Shown: in pieces, positions 43,601 through 51,576 of the stretch | Numbering within the stretch: position 1 is the stretch's first letter | Layout: every line of letters begins with the position of its first letter | Origin: JAEZDC01 sp036676415 | Lineage (GTDB): Bacteria > Bacteroidota > Bacteroidia > Chitinophagales > Chitinophagaceae | Length of the DNA: 64,000 nt | Assembly: GCA_036676415.1 (NCBI GenBank) | Contig: JAKFCX010000060.1 | Span: 124,001-188,000 of the forward strand | Direction: 5' to 3' | Notes under the pieces: model-generated | Seen by the model: only the letters and a program-made list of their open reading frames with translations | The model's database searches: none | Told to the model about the DNA's origin: nothing | Position numbers and translations under genes: made by a program

Positions 43601-45886
43601 CATTGGAGTTTTGGAGATGGTAATATATCCGATCGAACCAATGAAAACCCATTCGCACATGTATTTGCTGCAGCGGGATCCTACCAGGTAAAACTTTCTG
43701 TTCAGTCGAGCAAAGGATGTATCAGTGATACCATATCTCAGCCTGTAGTTGTACATCATCAGCCCACGGCAAATTTTATTTTACCGGAAGTTTGCCTGAA
43801 TGATAGTTACGCTCAATTTCTTGATAGCAGCCATATCAGTGATAATACTGAGAGCTTTTTTGTTTATGCCTGGAATTTTGGGGATCCAAATGCTACAGGA
43901 GCTAATCCAAATACATCAACAATAAAAAATCCTACTCACCAATACACTGCATTAGGCAATTATACTGCACAGGTAAAAGTTACTTCCCTTCATGGATGTG
44001 TTGATTCTATTTCAAGAACGTTTACAGTAAACGGGTCTTTCCCTGTAGCTGATTTCGATGTTTTGAGTTCATCAAGCTTATGCAGTAATATGGGTGTGGT
44101 TATTCAAAACAAATCAACGGTTACACCCGGCAACATCACTAAAGTTGAGATATACTGGGATTACCTGAACAATCCTGCCTTAAAGGAAACCGATGATGTG
44201 CCTTTCTTTGATAAAACCTATAGTCACCTTTATCCTGATTTTCAGCAGCCACTCACCAAAACCTTTCGCATAAGATTTGTTGCTTACTCTGGTGGTAGTT
44301 GTACAGGTGAATTTTTCCAGGATATTACGGTGAACGCAAGCCCAAAAACACAATTCATTACTATACCCGGAATTTGTTTTGATGCTGCACCAAGGCAGAT
44401 CACACAAGCTTCAGAGATAGGTGGTGTACCAAAAGCACAGGATATATTCAGTTCAACAACAACAGCCCTCAGTTCCACAGGTTTGTTTGATCCTTCCATT
44501 GCTGGAGCCGGAACATACACTTTACAATACCTCTTTATTTCAACAGCAGGCTGCAGGGATTCTTCAACCAATAACATTACGGTATGGCCTTCTCCAACAG
44601 CAAAATTCGGCATCAGTAATCCTGTTTGTGAAAAAGCTGCTTTGACATTCACTGATAGTTCTATTGCTAATTTTGGCAACATCACAACATGGAACTGGAA
44701 TTTTGGCGATGGTAATATTATTCCTAGAAACAGTGCTGCTCCGTTTACACATACATACAACACACCGAATACTTATGTTGTAAGCCTTTCGGTTACAACA
44801 GACAGTGGTTGTACGAGTTTACCGCAAACACAAAATCTTCAGGTAAATCATCTTCCGGTGGTAAACTTTACTATCCCATCTATTTGTTTACCTGATGGAC
44901 GAGGAACATTCACCGATCAATCCACGATCGGAGACGGTACACAGGCTTTATTTTCTTATCTCTGGAATTTTGGAGATCCGGCTGATCCCAATCCTTCCAC
45001 CCAGAAAGATCCGATGCACAGATACTCTGGAGTAGGGCCTTATGATGTGAAATTGAAAGTGACATCTTCACAAGGCTGTGTTGATTCATTCATTCAGACT
45101 ATTGGTACAATATATCCTCAGCCAAAAGCAGATTTTAATATTAATCCATTTGAAGTGTGCCTTGGCGAGACTTTCAACTTTACCGATCAGAGTCAGCCTA
45201 CAGGTAGTAATGCTGAAGTTATTAATGAGTGGCATTGGGATTTTGGAGACGGTTCATCTCAATCACTTATCAAAGATCCATCCCATACATATTCTGATGA
45301 TTCCACTTATTCAGTTTCACTGTATGTGTTTAATAACAGGGGGTGTGTAAGTGATACGGTGGTAAAAAATGTGACTGTTCATCCGTTTCCTTTAGTAAAT
45401 GCAGGTCCGGATGTTTTTGTACTATCAGATGGATTTATCGTTCTCAATCCAACTGTGTCAGGAAGTAACCTGAGTTTCCAGTGGACACCAGGCCAGTACC
45501 TGGATAATGCTGCTATCAAAAATCCAAAGTTTACACCGGGAATTGATCAAACTTATCGCCTGACTGTCACTGGTATTGGGGGATGTAGTGCTTTTGATGA
45601 AGTGTTTGTAAAAGTGCTGAAGAGTCCTGTAATTCCGAATGCATTTTCACCGAACAAGGATGGAGTAAACGATACCTGGAATATTCAGTACCTGGATTCA
45701 TATCCAGGCTGTACAGTTGAGGTGTTTGACAGATATGGAAGAAGAATATTTGCTTCCCAGGGTTATGATCAGCCATGGAACGGAACCATTAACGGTAAGG
45801 AAATCTCAGTAGGAGTGTACTATTACGTCATCAATCCGAAGAATGGCAGAAAGCCGATCAGCGGTTCTGTTACGATCCTTAAATGA
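40688..45886 (+). CDS. Giant PKD-repeat protein with type IX sorting domain
   Basis: 1,732 residues from ATG at 40688, chosen for the signal peptide (MKQRFSVLLFFAIFFLVG...GKAQ). The N-terminal part (about 25-480) resembles an IgGFc-binding-type domain (KDFWLAYPGHIDGN, VLPTNTLGREYIATSYRS). About ten PKD domains follow to about residue 1570, each with the W-x-F/W-G-D/N-G core (WEFGDAT, WTFGDGG, WHWDFGDGSS). A final Ig-like domain precedes the C-terminal gliding-motility/T9SS type B sorting domain (about 1650-1732, IPNAFSPNKDGVNDTW, GVYYYVINPKNG). It should be secreted and anchored at the surface as an adhesin or matrix protein; function is inferred. Confidence 0.9.
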   Translation: MKQRFSVLLFFAIFFLVGTIGKAQDFSNKGKDFWLAYPGHIDGNTSRMALYISATINTTGVVELPGGATIPFTVTANQATVVQISPATYNVINPQSEGTFAGRGIHITSLQPVVIYAHILNQARSGSTLVLPTNTLGREYIATSYRSMVNSNPPNGTANGSNSGSQFTIVGVEDNTTIEITPSVGDAGGVRTAGSVFTVVLNKGDVYQYRSTFNNDITGTKIRTLSSSTSSCKPIAVFCGSSWASLDCNNASGGDNLFLQLMPKSAWGKSYVTAPFADRQYDIFRIIVSDPTTVVTRNGSILSNATLQNGTYYQFTSSAANVITADKPAMVIQYMISQTCDTRNNGNTGANAPFPGDPEMIIINPIEQTLNDVTVVSARANLTPPNTNITKHFFTIIMKTNALSSLRIDGLPANGNVTSIGTSGYSYIHENVTASTAVNPSHRITADSGFIALAYGLGAVESYGYNAGTNIIDLYQYISLQNQYATVNFPATCVGTPFRFAITLPYQAVKIKWDFNNAANLSPNATVQIDPPVGSTTVPADSSFIRDGKTLYVYKLPTDYNFSAPGTYPIKVLVNNPTPDGCSGDQEINYDVVVYPKPVVDWTVTSNGCLTEAAQFNDATNAGGRTVTSWLWEFGDATNSTIKNPVKTYTTAGTYNVKLTTITDIGCIADNTKPFTLTAAPIAAFQVDSPRCEGATVTFTDQSTLASGTIAKWYWDFGNGNTIINTTNASVTQTYAAAGSYNVTLQVESSTGCKSTVTSYSLTVSQFPVVDFTVPNVVCLPIGAAAFTNQSTIPDGTGNQLSYEWTFGDGGTSTVKDPTHHYVATGPFNVKLKVTSNNGCIKELTKPINTIYARPVASFITSNEICLRDTAYFTNTSTATGQTLTNWNWNFGNGITSNAPDPEYRYPAADTFAVSLYVVSDKGCVSDTIVQQVIVNPLPTALFSVSSPVCETKDVTLTSQSQANAGTLTGWHWSFGDGNISDRTNENPFAHVFAAAGSYQVKLSVQSSKGCISDTISQPVVVHHQPTANFILPEVCLNDSYAQFLDSSHISDNTESFFVYAWNFGDPNATGANPNTSTIKNPTHQYTALGNYTAQVKVTSLHGCVDSISRTFTVNGSFPVADFDVLSSSSLCSNMGVVIQNKSTVTPGNITKVEIYWDYLNNPALKETDDVPFFDKTYSHLYPDFQQPLTKTFRIRFVAYSGGSCTGEFFQDITVNASPKTQFITIPGICFDAAPRQITQASEIGGVPKAQDIFSSTTTALSSTGLFDPSIAGAGTYTLQYLFISTAGCRDSSTNNITVWPSPTAKFGISNPVCEKAALTFTDSSIANFGNITTWNWNFGDGNIIPRNSAAPFTHTYNTPNTYVVSLSVTTDSGCTSLPQTQNLQVNHLPVVNFTIPSICLPDGRGTFTDQSTIGDGTQALFSYLWNFGDPADPNPSTQKDPMHRYSGVGPYDVKLKVTSSQGCVDSFIQTIGTIYPQPKADFNINPFEVCLGETFNFTDQSQPTGSNAEVINEWHWDFGDGSSQSLIKDPSHTYSDDSTYSVSLYVFNNRGCVSDTVVKNVTVHPFPLVNAGPDVFVLSDGFIVLNPTVSGSNLSFQWTPGQYLDNAAIKNPKFTPGIDQTYRLTVTGIGGCSAFDEVFVKVLKSPVIPNAFSPNKDGVNDTWNIQYLDSYPGCTVEVFDRYGRRIFASQGYDQPWNGTINGKEISVGVYYYVINPKNGRKPISGSVTILK

Positions 45887-46043
45887 CATTGATAAACAAA
45901 AGCTTCTGCATGCAACTCTTTTTATATCAACCATTCAACAATAATATAACCACAGTTTTCGTTACTTAAAATTCAGGGATCATGCAACCAAAAGAGGCGA
46001 TGGAATCTCTTAAATACTTAAATTGCCACAATTCTAATAACTG

Positions 46044-47066
46044 ATGATGAAAAAGCTACTCGTATTTGCTGCGTTAGGTCTAGTGTTTACAGCTGATGCT
46101 CAACAGCGACCTCATTATACACAATACATTCTAAATAACTATATCATCAACCCTGCTGTTGCAGGAATTGAGAATTATACCGATGTAAAGGTGAGCCATC
46201 GTCACCAATGGGTTGGTTTAGACGGAGCTCCAGTTACTACTTACATCACCATTCATGGCCCTTTGAAGAAAAGTGCTTATGAAAGAGAGAATCCAACAAC
46301 TTTCCGTGCTGCAGGTGAAAATCCACGAGGTAAAGCCTACTGGCAGGATTATACGGCAGCAGATCCACATCACGGTATCGGTTTTACAATGATGAACGAT
46401 AGAACCGGTCCGTTAAACAGGTTTTCTGTTGCTGCAACATATGCTTATCATTTAGGCATCTCTGAAAGAACAAGTCTTTCTGCAGGTATCAGTGCTGGTG
46501 TACAGAATATGACGCTGAATGCAAGTAAACTGAATTTTGAATTTCCTGTTGATCCTGCTGTTGCAGGAAGTGGGTATCTGAATAAGTTAAGACCTGATGT
46601 AAGTGCTGGATTATGGATGTATTCTGCCAACTATTTTGTGGGATTGGCGGCACAGAACATTCTTCCTTCTAAGCTCACATTTGCAGAAGATACATTGACT
46701 GTTACTTCATCTGGAAAATTGGTGCCGCATCTATTTTTATCAGCAGGCTACAGGGTGTTTTTAAATGATGATATTTCATTACTCCCTTCTGCAACGATCA
46801 GGTATATTAATCCAATGCCAATTGGCGTTGATCTTAATGCAAAAGTACAGTACCAGGACCTGGTTTGGGCTGGTGCAAGTTATCGTTTGCAGGATGGACT
46901 TTCTGCAATGGTAGGGGTGAACGTAAACAGCTCTTTCAATGTGGGTTATTCATATGATTATACTACCTCACGTTTGAATACTGTTAGCCGTGGTAGCCAC
47001 GAGATTGTTGTAGGCTTCTTACTCGGTAATAAATATGGTGACTGGTGTCCAAGAAATATCTGGTAA
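46044..47066 (+). CDS. PorP/SprF-family type IX secretion membrane protein
   Basis: 340 residues with a signal peptide (about 1-20, TADAQ). ATG at 46044 or 46047 gives nearly the same product. The opening RPHYTQYILNNYIINPAVAGIENYTDVKVSHRHQW region matches the PorP/SprF family: N-terminal QY..N...NPA and RxQW. The body is an outer-membrane beta-barrel with alternating strands. SprF-like proteins help secrete a specific partner with a type B sorting domain. It follows the giant PKD gene by about 157 bp, so that protein is its likely partner. Confidence 0.92.
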   Translation: MMKKLLVFAALGLVFTADAQQRPHYTQYILNNYIINPAVAGIENYTDVKVSHRHQWVGLDGAPVTTYITIHGPLKKSAYERENPTTFRAAGENPRGKAYWQDYTAADPHHGIGFTMMNDRTGPLNRFSVAATYAYHLGISERTSLSAGISAGVQNMTLNASKLNFEFPVDPAVAGSGYLNKLRPDVSAGLWMYSANYFVGLAAQNILPSKLTFAEDTLTVTSSGKLVPHLFLSAGYRVFLNDDISLLPSATIRYINPMPIGVDLNAKVQYQDLVWAGASYRLQDGLSAMVGVNVNSSFNVGYSYDYTTSRLNTVSRGSHEIVVGFLLGNKYGDWCPRNIW

Positions 47067-47092
47067 ACATTCTCCCATAGAAAATATTAATG

Positions 47093-47117
47093 GCTCAGTT
47101 TTAAACTGGGCTTTTTT
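47093..47117 (+). terminator. Rho-independent terminator after porP
   Basis: GCTCAGTTT (47093-47101) pairs with AAACTGGGC (47103-47111, one G-U) with a very small loop, then T6. Confidence 0.8.
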
Positions 47118-47152
47118 ATTGAGCCAGCTGCAGTATTACTATGATGTTTTAC

Positions 47153-47171
47153 TTGCGTCGCACTCTTGTAC
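47153..47171 (-). repeat. Dispersed repeat, short form
   Basis: Exactly GTACAAGAGTGCGACGCAA on the minus strand, followed by GTAAAAC as at 25650-25668. Confidence 0.85.
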
Positions 47172-47222
47172 TTTTAGAATTCTCTTCAAAGAGTTCAGTA
47201 AGTTTTTAGCATCTTCGCAGCC

Positions 47223-47543
47223 ATGTTGAATACTGTAATACGAAGGTTGAGAGTAATAGGTTTTATCGAAGGAACATCCATGCTGGTTTTGCTGTTTATT
47301 GCAATGCCTTTGAAGTATTTTGCTGATAGTCCCTTAGCAGTAAAATATGTTGGCTGGGTACATGGAATTTTATTCATGCTGTTTATGGCTGCAGCTTTTC
47401 ATGCATTTCTACATTATAAATGGCCTTTCAAGAGACTGGTATATGCTTTTATCGCAGCTTTTTTACCCTTTGGAACTTTTGTATGGGATAAGTGGTTGAA
47501 GAAACAGGAAGAAGCCAATGTTATAGATCAATACTCAGAGTAA
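47223..47543 (+). CDS. DUF3817-family membrane protein
   Basis: 106 residues with three membrane helices (about 10-30, 42-65, 70-93). The family pattern is clear: RLRVIGFIEGTSMLVLLFIAMPLKY, VGWVHGILFMLFM, and a lysine-rich end. The function is unknown. Its last 23 bp overlap the convergent gene at 47521-47925 on the other strand. Confidence 0.92.
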   Translation: MLNTVIRRLRVIGFIEGTSMLVLLFIAMPLKYFADSPLAVKYVGWVHGILFMLFMAAAFHAFLHYKWPFKRLVYAFIAAFLPFGTFVWDKWLKKQEEANVIDQYSE

Positions 47544-47925
47544 TAGACGGTGTCGATTTGAAACTCATTGGTCTTAACGTTGCCGTGGGTTGATTTTTTA
47601 GAGACAATGCCTGTTTTTTGTGTTTTCCTGCAGCTATAAAACAAGGAATGCTTCCAGCCATTGCTGCAATTCCCGTATAAGAGATTACCTGACCTGTTTT
47701 GACATCCTCTTTACCAGGCTCGAACATGTTTCCCAAATCGATTGCCACTCCTGTCATGCCTAATAATAAACCGCCACTTAATAATACCCATCCGGCAGTT
47801 CGATTCGATTTCTGCTTCTTTAAATGGTATTCGTAAGTTCCTTTCTGTGGTTTATTGAAATCCTGTTGTGCGAAAGAAGAATAGGAGAGCCCAATGGCTA
47901 CAACTACAAGAATAATACGGATCAT
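47521..47925 (-). CDS. Small exported or membrane protein, unknown
   Basis: 134 residues with a signal peptide (about 1-20, SYSSFAQ) and two hydrophobic segments (about 45-62 and 82-100). I do not recognise a family. It follows the acetyltransferase on the same strand by 39 bp. It ends inside the convergent DUF3817 gene. Confidence 0.75.
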   Translation of the reverse strand: MIRIILVVVAIGLSYSSFAQQDFNKPQKGTYEYHLKKQKSNRTAGWVLLSGGLLLGMTGVAIDLGNMFEPGKEDVKTGQVISYTGIAAMAGSIPCFIAAGKHKKQALSLKNQPTATLRPMSFKSTPSITLSIDL

Positions 47926-47964
47926 GGGTAGGTATTTATTACAAGATAAAAATCAGGATTGATT

Positions 47965-48453
47965 TTACAAAATCTTCAGCATCCATAAATCACAACCGGT
48001 ATGTCCTGAATTTCCCATTGGTCCAGCCAGGTATTTAAAGCCGAACTTTTCATAAACAGATAATGCTTTTTTCAATTCAGGCATCGATTCAAGATACACT
48101 TGTTTATAGCCCATTTCTTTTGCGGCAAGCAAACATTTTTCAATCAATGTTCTTCCTAATCCTAAACCTCTTGCTGATGGTTTCAGGTACATTTTCACCA
48201 GCTCACAGGTGGCTTCCGGTAAATTTTCTGTTGGGTAAATTCCAGCACCACCTATTATTTCACCATTTTTCTCAGCAATAAAATAAATGCTGTTAGGGCT
48301 GGAGTTAAATACTTCAAATAAATGATCTGTTGTCGGATCAAAATAAACAGTACCAGGTTTATTTGCACCAAATTCAGCCAATGCATTCCGAATGATCTTT
48401 GCCAGTGTTGCATTATCTTCCTGCTGAATTGTTCTGATAATGGTTTCTGCCAT
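47965..48453 (-). CDS. GNAT-family N-acetyltransferase
   Basis: 162 residues. The acetyl-CoA-binding core is ELVKMYLKPSARGLGLGRTLIEKCLLAA (about 86-113), with the R/Q-x-x-G-x-G/A pattern as RGLGLG. The C-terminal YEKFGFKYL block is also typical. It resembles MarR-linked acetyltransferases in layout; the substrate is unknown. It is 31 bp downstream of pgi on the same strand. Confidence 0.9.
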   Translation of the reverse strand: MAETIIRTIQQEDNATLAKIIRNALAEFGANKPGTVYFDPTTDHLFEVFNSSPNSIYFIAEKNGEIIGGAGIYPTENLPEATCELVKMYLKPSARGLGLGRTLIEKCLLAAKEMGYKQVYLESMPELKKALSVYEKFGFKYLAGPMGNSGHTGCDLWMLKIL

Positions 48454-48484
48454 CTCTTTACCTCTTTATAAAATTCTTTATCTC

Positions 48485-50140
48485 TTAGCCCCTGAAAGAT
48501 TTGTACGTATTGATCAATCCATTCGTGGAAGAATCATGATCATTTACTACTTCCTCACTATCTAATTTGGGCAATATTTTATTGGCGAGATGTTTACCTA
48601 ACTCAACGCCACACTGGTCAAAGCTGAAGATGTTCCATATCACTCCCTGCACAAATATTTTATGTTCGTATAAAGCAATTAAACTACCAAGCGTAAACGG
48701 TGTAACCTGTTTGAGCAGGATTGAATTCGTTGGCCTGTTGCCATTAAATATTTTAAAAGGAACAAACTTTTTGATCACATCTTCTCCTTTACCTTCCTTC
48801 TCAAACTCTTGCCGGGCTTCAGTTTCAGAACGTCCGTTCATTAATGCTTCCGTTTGTGCAAAGAAGTTGGACAGCAATTTTGTGTGATGGTCACCGATAG
48901 GGTTATGTGAGATAGCTGGTGCAATAAAATCGCATGGGATCAATACCGTTCCCTGGTGTATCAACTGGTAAAATGCATGCTGACCATTCGTGCCTGGTTC
49001 ACCCCAGATAACTGGTCCGGTAGAATAGTTTACAGGATTACGATTTCTATCAATACTCTTTCCATTGCTTTCCATGTTTCCCTGCTGAAAATAGGCGGCA
49101 AAACGATGCATGTATTGATCATACGGGAGAATGGCTTCTGTCTGTGTACCGAAAAAATTCGTGTACCAAATACCAAGCAGTGCCATGATCACCGGTATAT
49201 TATTCTCGAACTTTTCACTCTTAAAATGCTTGTCAGTCGCTTCAGCTCCTTTTAGCAGTTGTTCAAAGTTTTCATACCCGATAGTCAATGCAATAGACAA
49301 ACCGATAGCACTCCATAAAGAATATCTTCCTCCAACCCAATCCCAGAACTCGAACATGTTGGCTTTATCAATACCAAATTTTGTTACCTCTTTTTCATTG
49401 GTACTCAATGCAACAAAATGTTTTGCAATGTGCTTTTCATCTATTGCAGTTTCCAAAAACCAGTTCCTTGCAGTATGTGCATTGGTCATGGTTTCCTGGG
49501 TAGTAAATGTCTTCGAAGCAATCAAAAACAATGTTTCTTCTGCATTGATCTTTTTAAGCGTTTCTGCTATATGCGTTCCATCAACATTGCTTACGAAATA
49601 AGTTTGAATGCCTTCTTTCCAGTAAGGTTTTAATGCTTCTGTAACCATCAACGGACCAAGATCACTTCCACCAATACCAATATTGACGATGTATTTTATT
49701 TTCTTACCGGTATATCCTTTCCATTTGCCATTGTGTACTTTTTCGCAGAACGCTGCCATATGATTGAGTTCTTTTTGTATCAATGGCATGATATCTTTTC
49801 CATCCACTAAAATTGGATCACCTGAAAAATTTCTCAGGGCTGTATGTAAAACCGAACGATTTTCTGTTTCATTGATCTTAAGACCAATGAACATGTCTTT
49901 GATGGCAGTTTTCAACTCACAATCGTTGGCCAGTTGCAATAAAAGCTGGAGCGTTTTCTGATTGATGATGTTCTTTGAATAATCAAAAAGAATATCCCCT
50001 AATCGCAGAGAGAATTTATTGAAACGATCAGGCTCTGCAGCAAACATATCCCTCATATGCCTGCGATTCATTTCATCTTCATAATGTTTCTTCAATAAAA
50101 ACCAGGCCTGTGTAGTGGTAGGATTAACTTTTGGTAACAT
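48485..50140 (-). CDS. pgi: Glucose-6-phosphate isomerase
   Basis: Interconverts glucose-6-phosphate and fructose-6-phosphate in glycolysis. 551 residues, the usual length for the long bacterial form. IGIGGSDLGP near residue 150 binds phosphate. Further family blocks are DWVGGRYSLWSAIGLSIAL and GSLIALYEHKIFVQGVIWNIFSFDQ with GVELGK. It lies 6 bp downstream of ltaE on the same strand, so the two are probably co-transcribed. Confidence 0.97.
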   Translation of the reverse strand: MLPKVNPTTTQAWFLLKKHYEDEMNRRHMRDMFAAEPDRFNKFSLRLGDILFDYSKNIINQKTLQLLLQLANDCELKTAIKDMFIGLKINETENRSVLHTALRNFSGDPILVDGKDIMPLIQKELNHMAAFCEKVHNGKWKGYTGKKIKYIVNIGIGGSDLGPLMVTEALKPYWKEGIQTYFVSNVDGTHIAETLKKINAEETLFLIASKTFTTQETMTNAHTARNWFLETAIDEKHIAKHFVALSTNEKEVTKFGIDKANMFEFWDWVGGRYSLWSAIGLSIALTIGYENFEQLLKGAEATDKHFKSEKFENNIPVIMALLGIWYTNFFGTQTEAILPYDQYMHRFAAYFQQGNMESNGKSIDRNRNPVNYSTGPVIWGEPGTNGQHAFYQLIHQGTVLIPCDFIAPAISHNPIGDHHTKLLSNFFAQTEALMNGRSETEARQEFEKEGKGEDVIKKFVPFKIFNGNRPTNSILLKQVTPFTLGSLIALYEHKIFVQGVIWNIFSFDQCGVELGKHLANKILPKLDSEEVVNDHDSSTNGLINTYKSFRG

Positions 50141-50146
50141 ACTCTT

Positions 50147-51160
50147 CTATAGTTGATCAATTATCTGGATCACTTCCTGCATCATTGCCGGAGTGATGTC
50201 TAAATGTACCACCATTCTTACATGAGTAGGTGAGATGGCAAACATCAAAATACCTTTCTTCTTCATTTCATCAATGAAATGCTGTGCAGTAAACCTGCCT
50301 TTTATTTCAAAAATGACGATGTTGGTTTCAACAGGAAATATTTCCCCGGTAAAATCTTTCTTTTGTAAAGCATCAGCAATTTGCTGTGCATGTTGATGAT
50401 CTTCAGCTAAACGTTCAACATGATTTTCCAAGGCATAAATACCTGCCGCTGCTAGAAAACCGGCTTGTCTCATTCCTCCACCAAAAACCTTTCGCACTCT
50501 TCTTGCTTTTTTGATAAAATCTTTTGGTCCCAGTAAAACACTTCCTACAGGAGTTCCAAGTCCTTTACTCAGACAAATCGAAATGGTATCGAATGCGTCA
50601 CCGTATTGTTTGGCCGTTTCTTTTTTCGCCACTAACGCATTAAATAATCTTGCACCATCGAGGTGAAAGGCAAGATCATGTTCTTCACAAACTTTCTTAA
50701 TGCGTTTTATCTCTTCAAAATCATAGCAACTTCCACCACCACGATTCGCAGTGTTTTCGAGGGAAACAAGTTTTGTTACAGGTTTATGTACATCATCCGG
50801 GTTGATAGCAGCCAATACTTGTTCTGCAGTAATTCTCCCACGATCTCCCTGCAATAATCTTACAGAGCAGCTAGCGTTAAAAGCAATACCTCCACCCTCA
50901 TATTGATAAATGTGAGAGAGAAAATCACAGATCACTTCATCACCAGGTTGAGTATGTACTTTGATGGCAATCTGGTTGGTCATGGTTCCGCTTGGACAAA
51001 ACAATCCTGCTTCCAGCCCAAACATGTCGGCAGCCATTGATTCTAAACGATTTACTGTTGGATCTTCAGCGAATACATCATCACCAACTTTAGCAGCCAT
51101 CATGGCTTGTAACATTCCTGCAGTTGGTTTGGTAACAGTGTCTGAGCGAAAGTCGATCAT
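50147..51160 (-). CDS. ltaE: Low-specificity L-threonine aldolase
   Basis: 337 residues from ATG at 51160. That start is chosen because the family begins MIDFRSDTVTKPT; the upstream frame runs through an intergenic repeat. It is PLP-dependent and cleaves L-threonine and L-allo-threonine to glycine and acetaldehyde. The PLP lysine is in SICLSKGLGTPVGS, and the GDDVFAEDPTVNRLE block near residue 25 is diagnostic. It is followed 6 bp later by pgi and is divergent from rpoD. Confidence 0.94.
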   Translation of the reverse strand: MIDFRSDTVTKPTAGMLQAMMAAKVGDDVFAEDPTVNRLESMAADMFGLEAGLFCPSGTMTNQIAIKVHTQPGDEVICDFLSHIYQYEGGGIAFNASCSVRLLQGDRGRITAEQVLAAINPDDVHKPVTKLVSLENTANRGGGSCYDFEEIKRIKKVCEEHDLAFHLDGARLFNALVAKKETAKQYGDAFDTISICLSKGLGTPVGSVLLGPKDFIKKARRVRKVFGGGMRQAGFLAAAGIYALENHVERLAEDHQHAQQIADALQKKDFTGEIFPVETNIVIFEIKGRFTAQHFIDEMKKKGILMFAISPTHVRMVVHLDITPAMMQEVIQIIDQL

Positions 51161-51183
51161 AAGGCTTGCGAAGATAGTTATTT

Positions 51184-51262
51184 GAACCACAGAGGCACAA
51201 AGGCACAAAGAACACAATGAAATTTCATCCAAGGAGTTCTTTGTCTCTGGGGCTCTTGTTGC
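51184..51262. repeat. Imperfect inverted repeat
   Basis: Left arm CCACAGAGGCACAAAGGCAC continues AAAGAACACAATG; the right arm carries AGTTCTTTGTCTCTGGGGCT. The centre ATGAAATTTCAT (51217-51228) is a perfect palindrome. It is of the type seen between genes in many bacteria. Confidence 0.5.
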
Positions 51263-51276
51263 CATAGCGATTGGAG

Positions 51277-51306
51277 GTATAAGTGTGTGACACAACAGTT
51301 GATGCC
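51277..51306 (+). repeat. Dispersed repeat, divergent extended copy
   Basis: GTATAAGTGTGTGACACAA followed by CAGTTGATGCC. It resembles the minus-strand copy at 28500-28518 more closely than the consensus. Confidence 0.6.
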
Positions 51307-51361
51307 ACGAAGGAATGGGCTGGCAAAAAAATATATGCTTCAAAACACCACATTGGACAAA

Positions 51362-51433
51362 TTTTTGTGGATAAATATTCTGCTGGCAGGTTGAGGTTTA
51401 GAAGCTGTTTTTCCCTTAAATTATCCACAAAAA
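51362..51433. promoter_or_regulatory. Two inverted perfect DnaA boxes
   Basis: TTTTTGTGGATAA (51362-51374) is the exact reverse complement of TTATCCACAAAAA (51421-51433). Each contains the consensus DnaA box TTATCCACA (51366-51374 minus, 51421-51429 plus), separated by 46 bp. Confidence 0.65.
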
Positions 51434-51458
51434 GCTACCAATCCTCAATACAGTACCT

Positions 51459-51466
51459 TACCTTTG
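51459..51466 (+). promoter_or_regulatory. Possible -7 box for rpoD
   Basis: TACCTTTG (TAnnTTTG) followed by CAGCC, about 110 bp before the rpoD start. It would place the DnaA boxes just upstream of or around the promoter. Confidence 0.45.
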
Positions 51467-51576
51467 CAGCCATTTTGATGTTTTGAAGATATATTTAACA
51501 GCAGAATTGCAACGATTCCTGCGCAATTTGCGTCTTTATTACGTTAGCATTTTCATTTAAACAGTATAAGTAACAC

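Larger units (their letters stand above)
51161..51576. other. 416-bp divergent spacer rich in repeats and DnaA boxes
   Basis: No convincing gene. Left to right it holds an imperfect inverted repeat centred on ATGAAATTTCAT (51184-51262), a dispersed-repeat copy (51277-51306), a pair of DnaA boxes (51362-51433) and a TAnnTTTG box (51459-51466). The frame extending ltaE upstream is not a plausible protein. Confidence 0.7.

Noticed and set aside
50147..51343. Longer threonine aldolase start at 51343
   Set aside because: The first 61 residues would be translated from an intergenic inverted repeat and have no family match; MIDFRSDTVT at 51160 is the family start.
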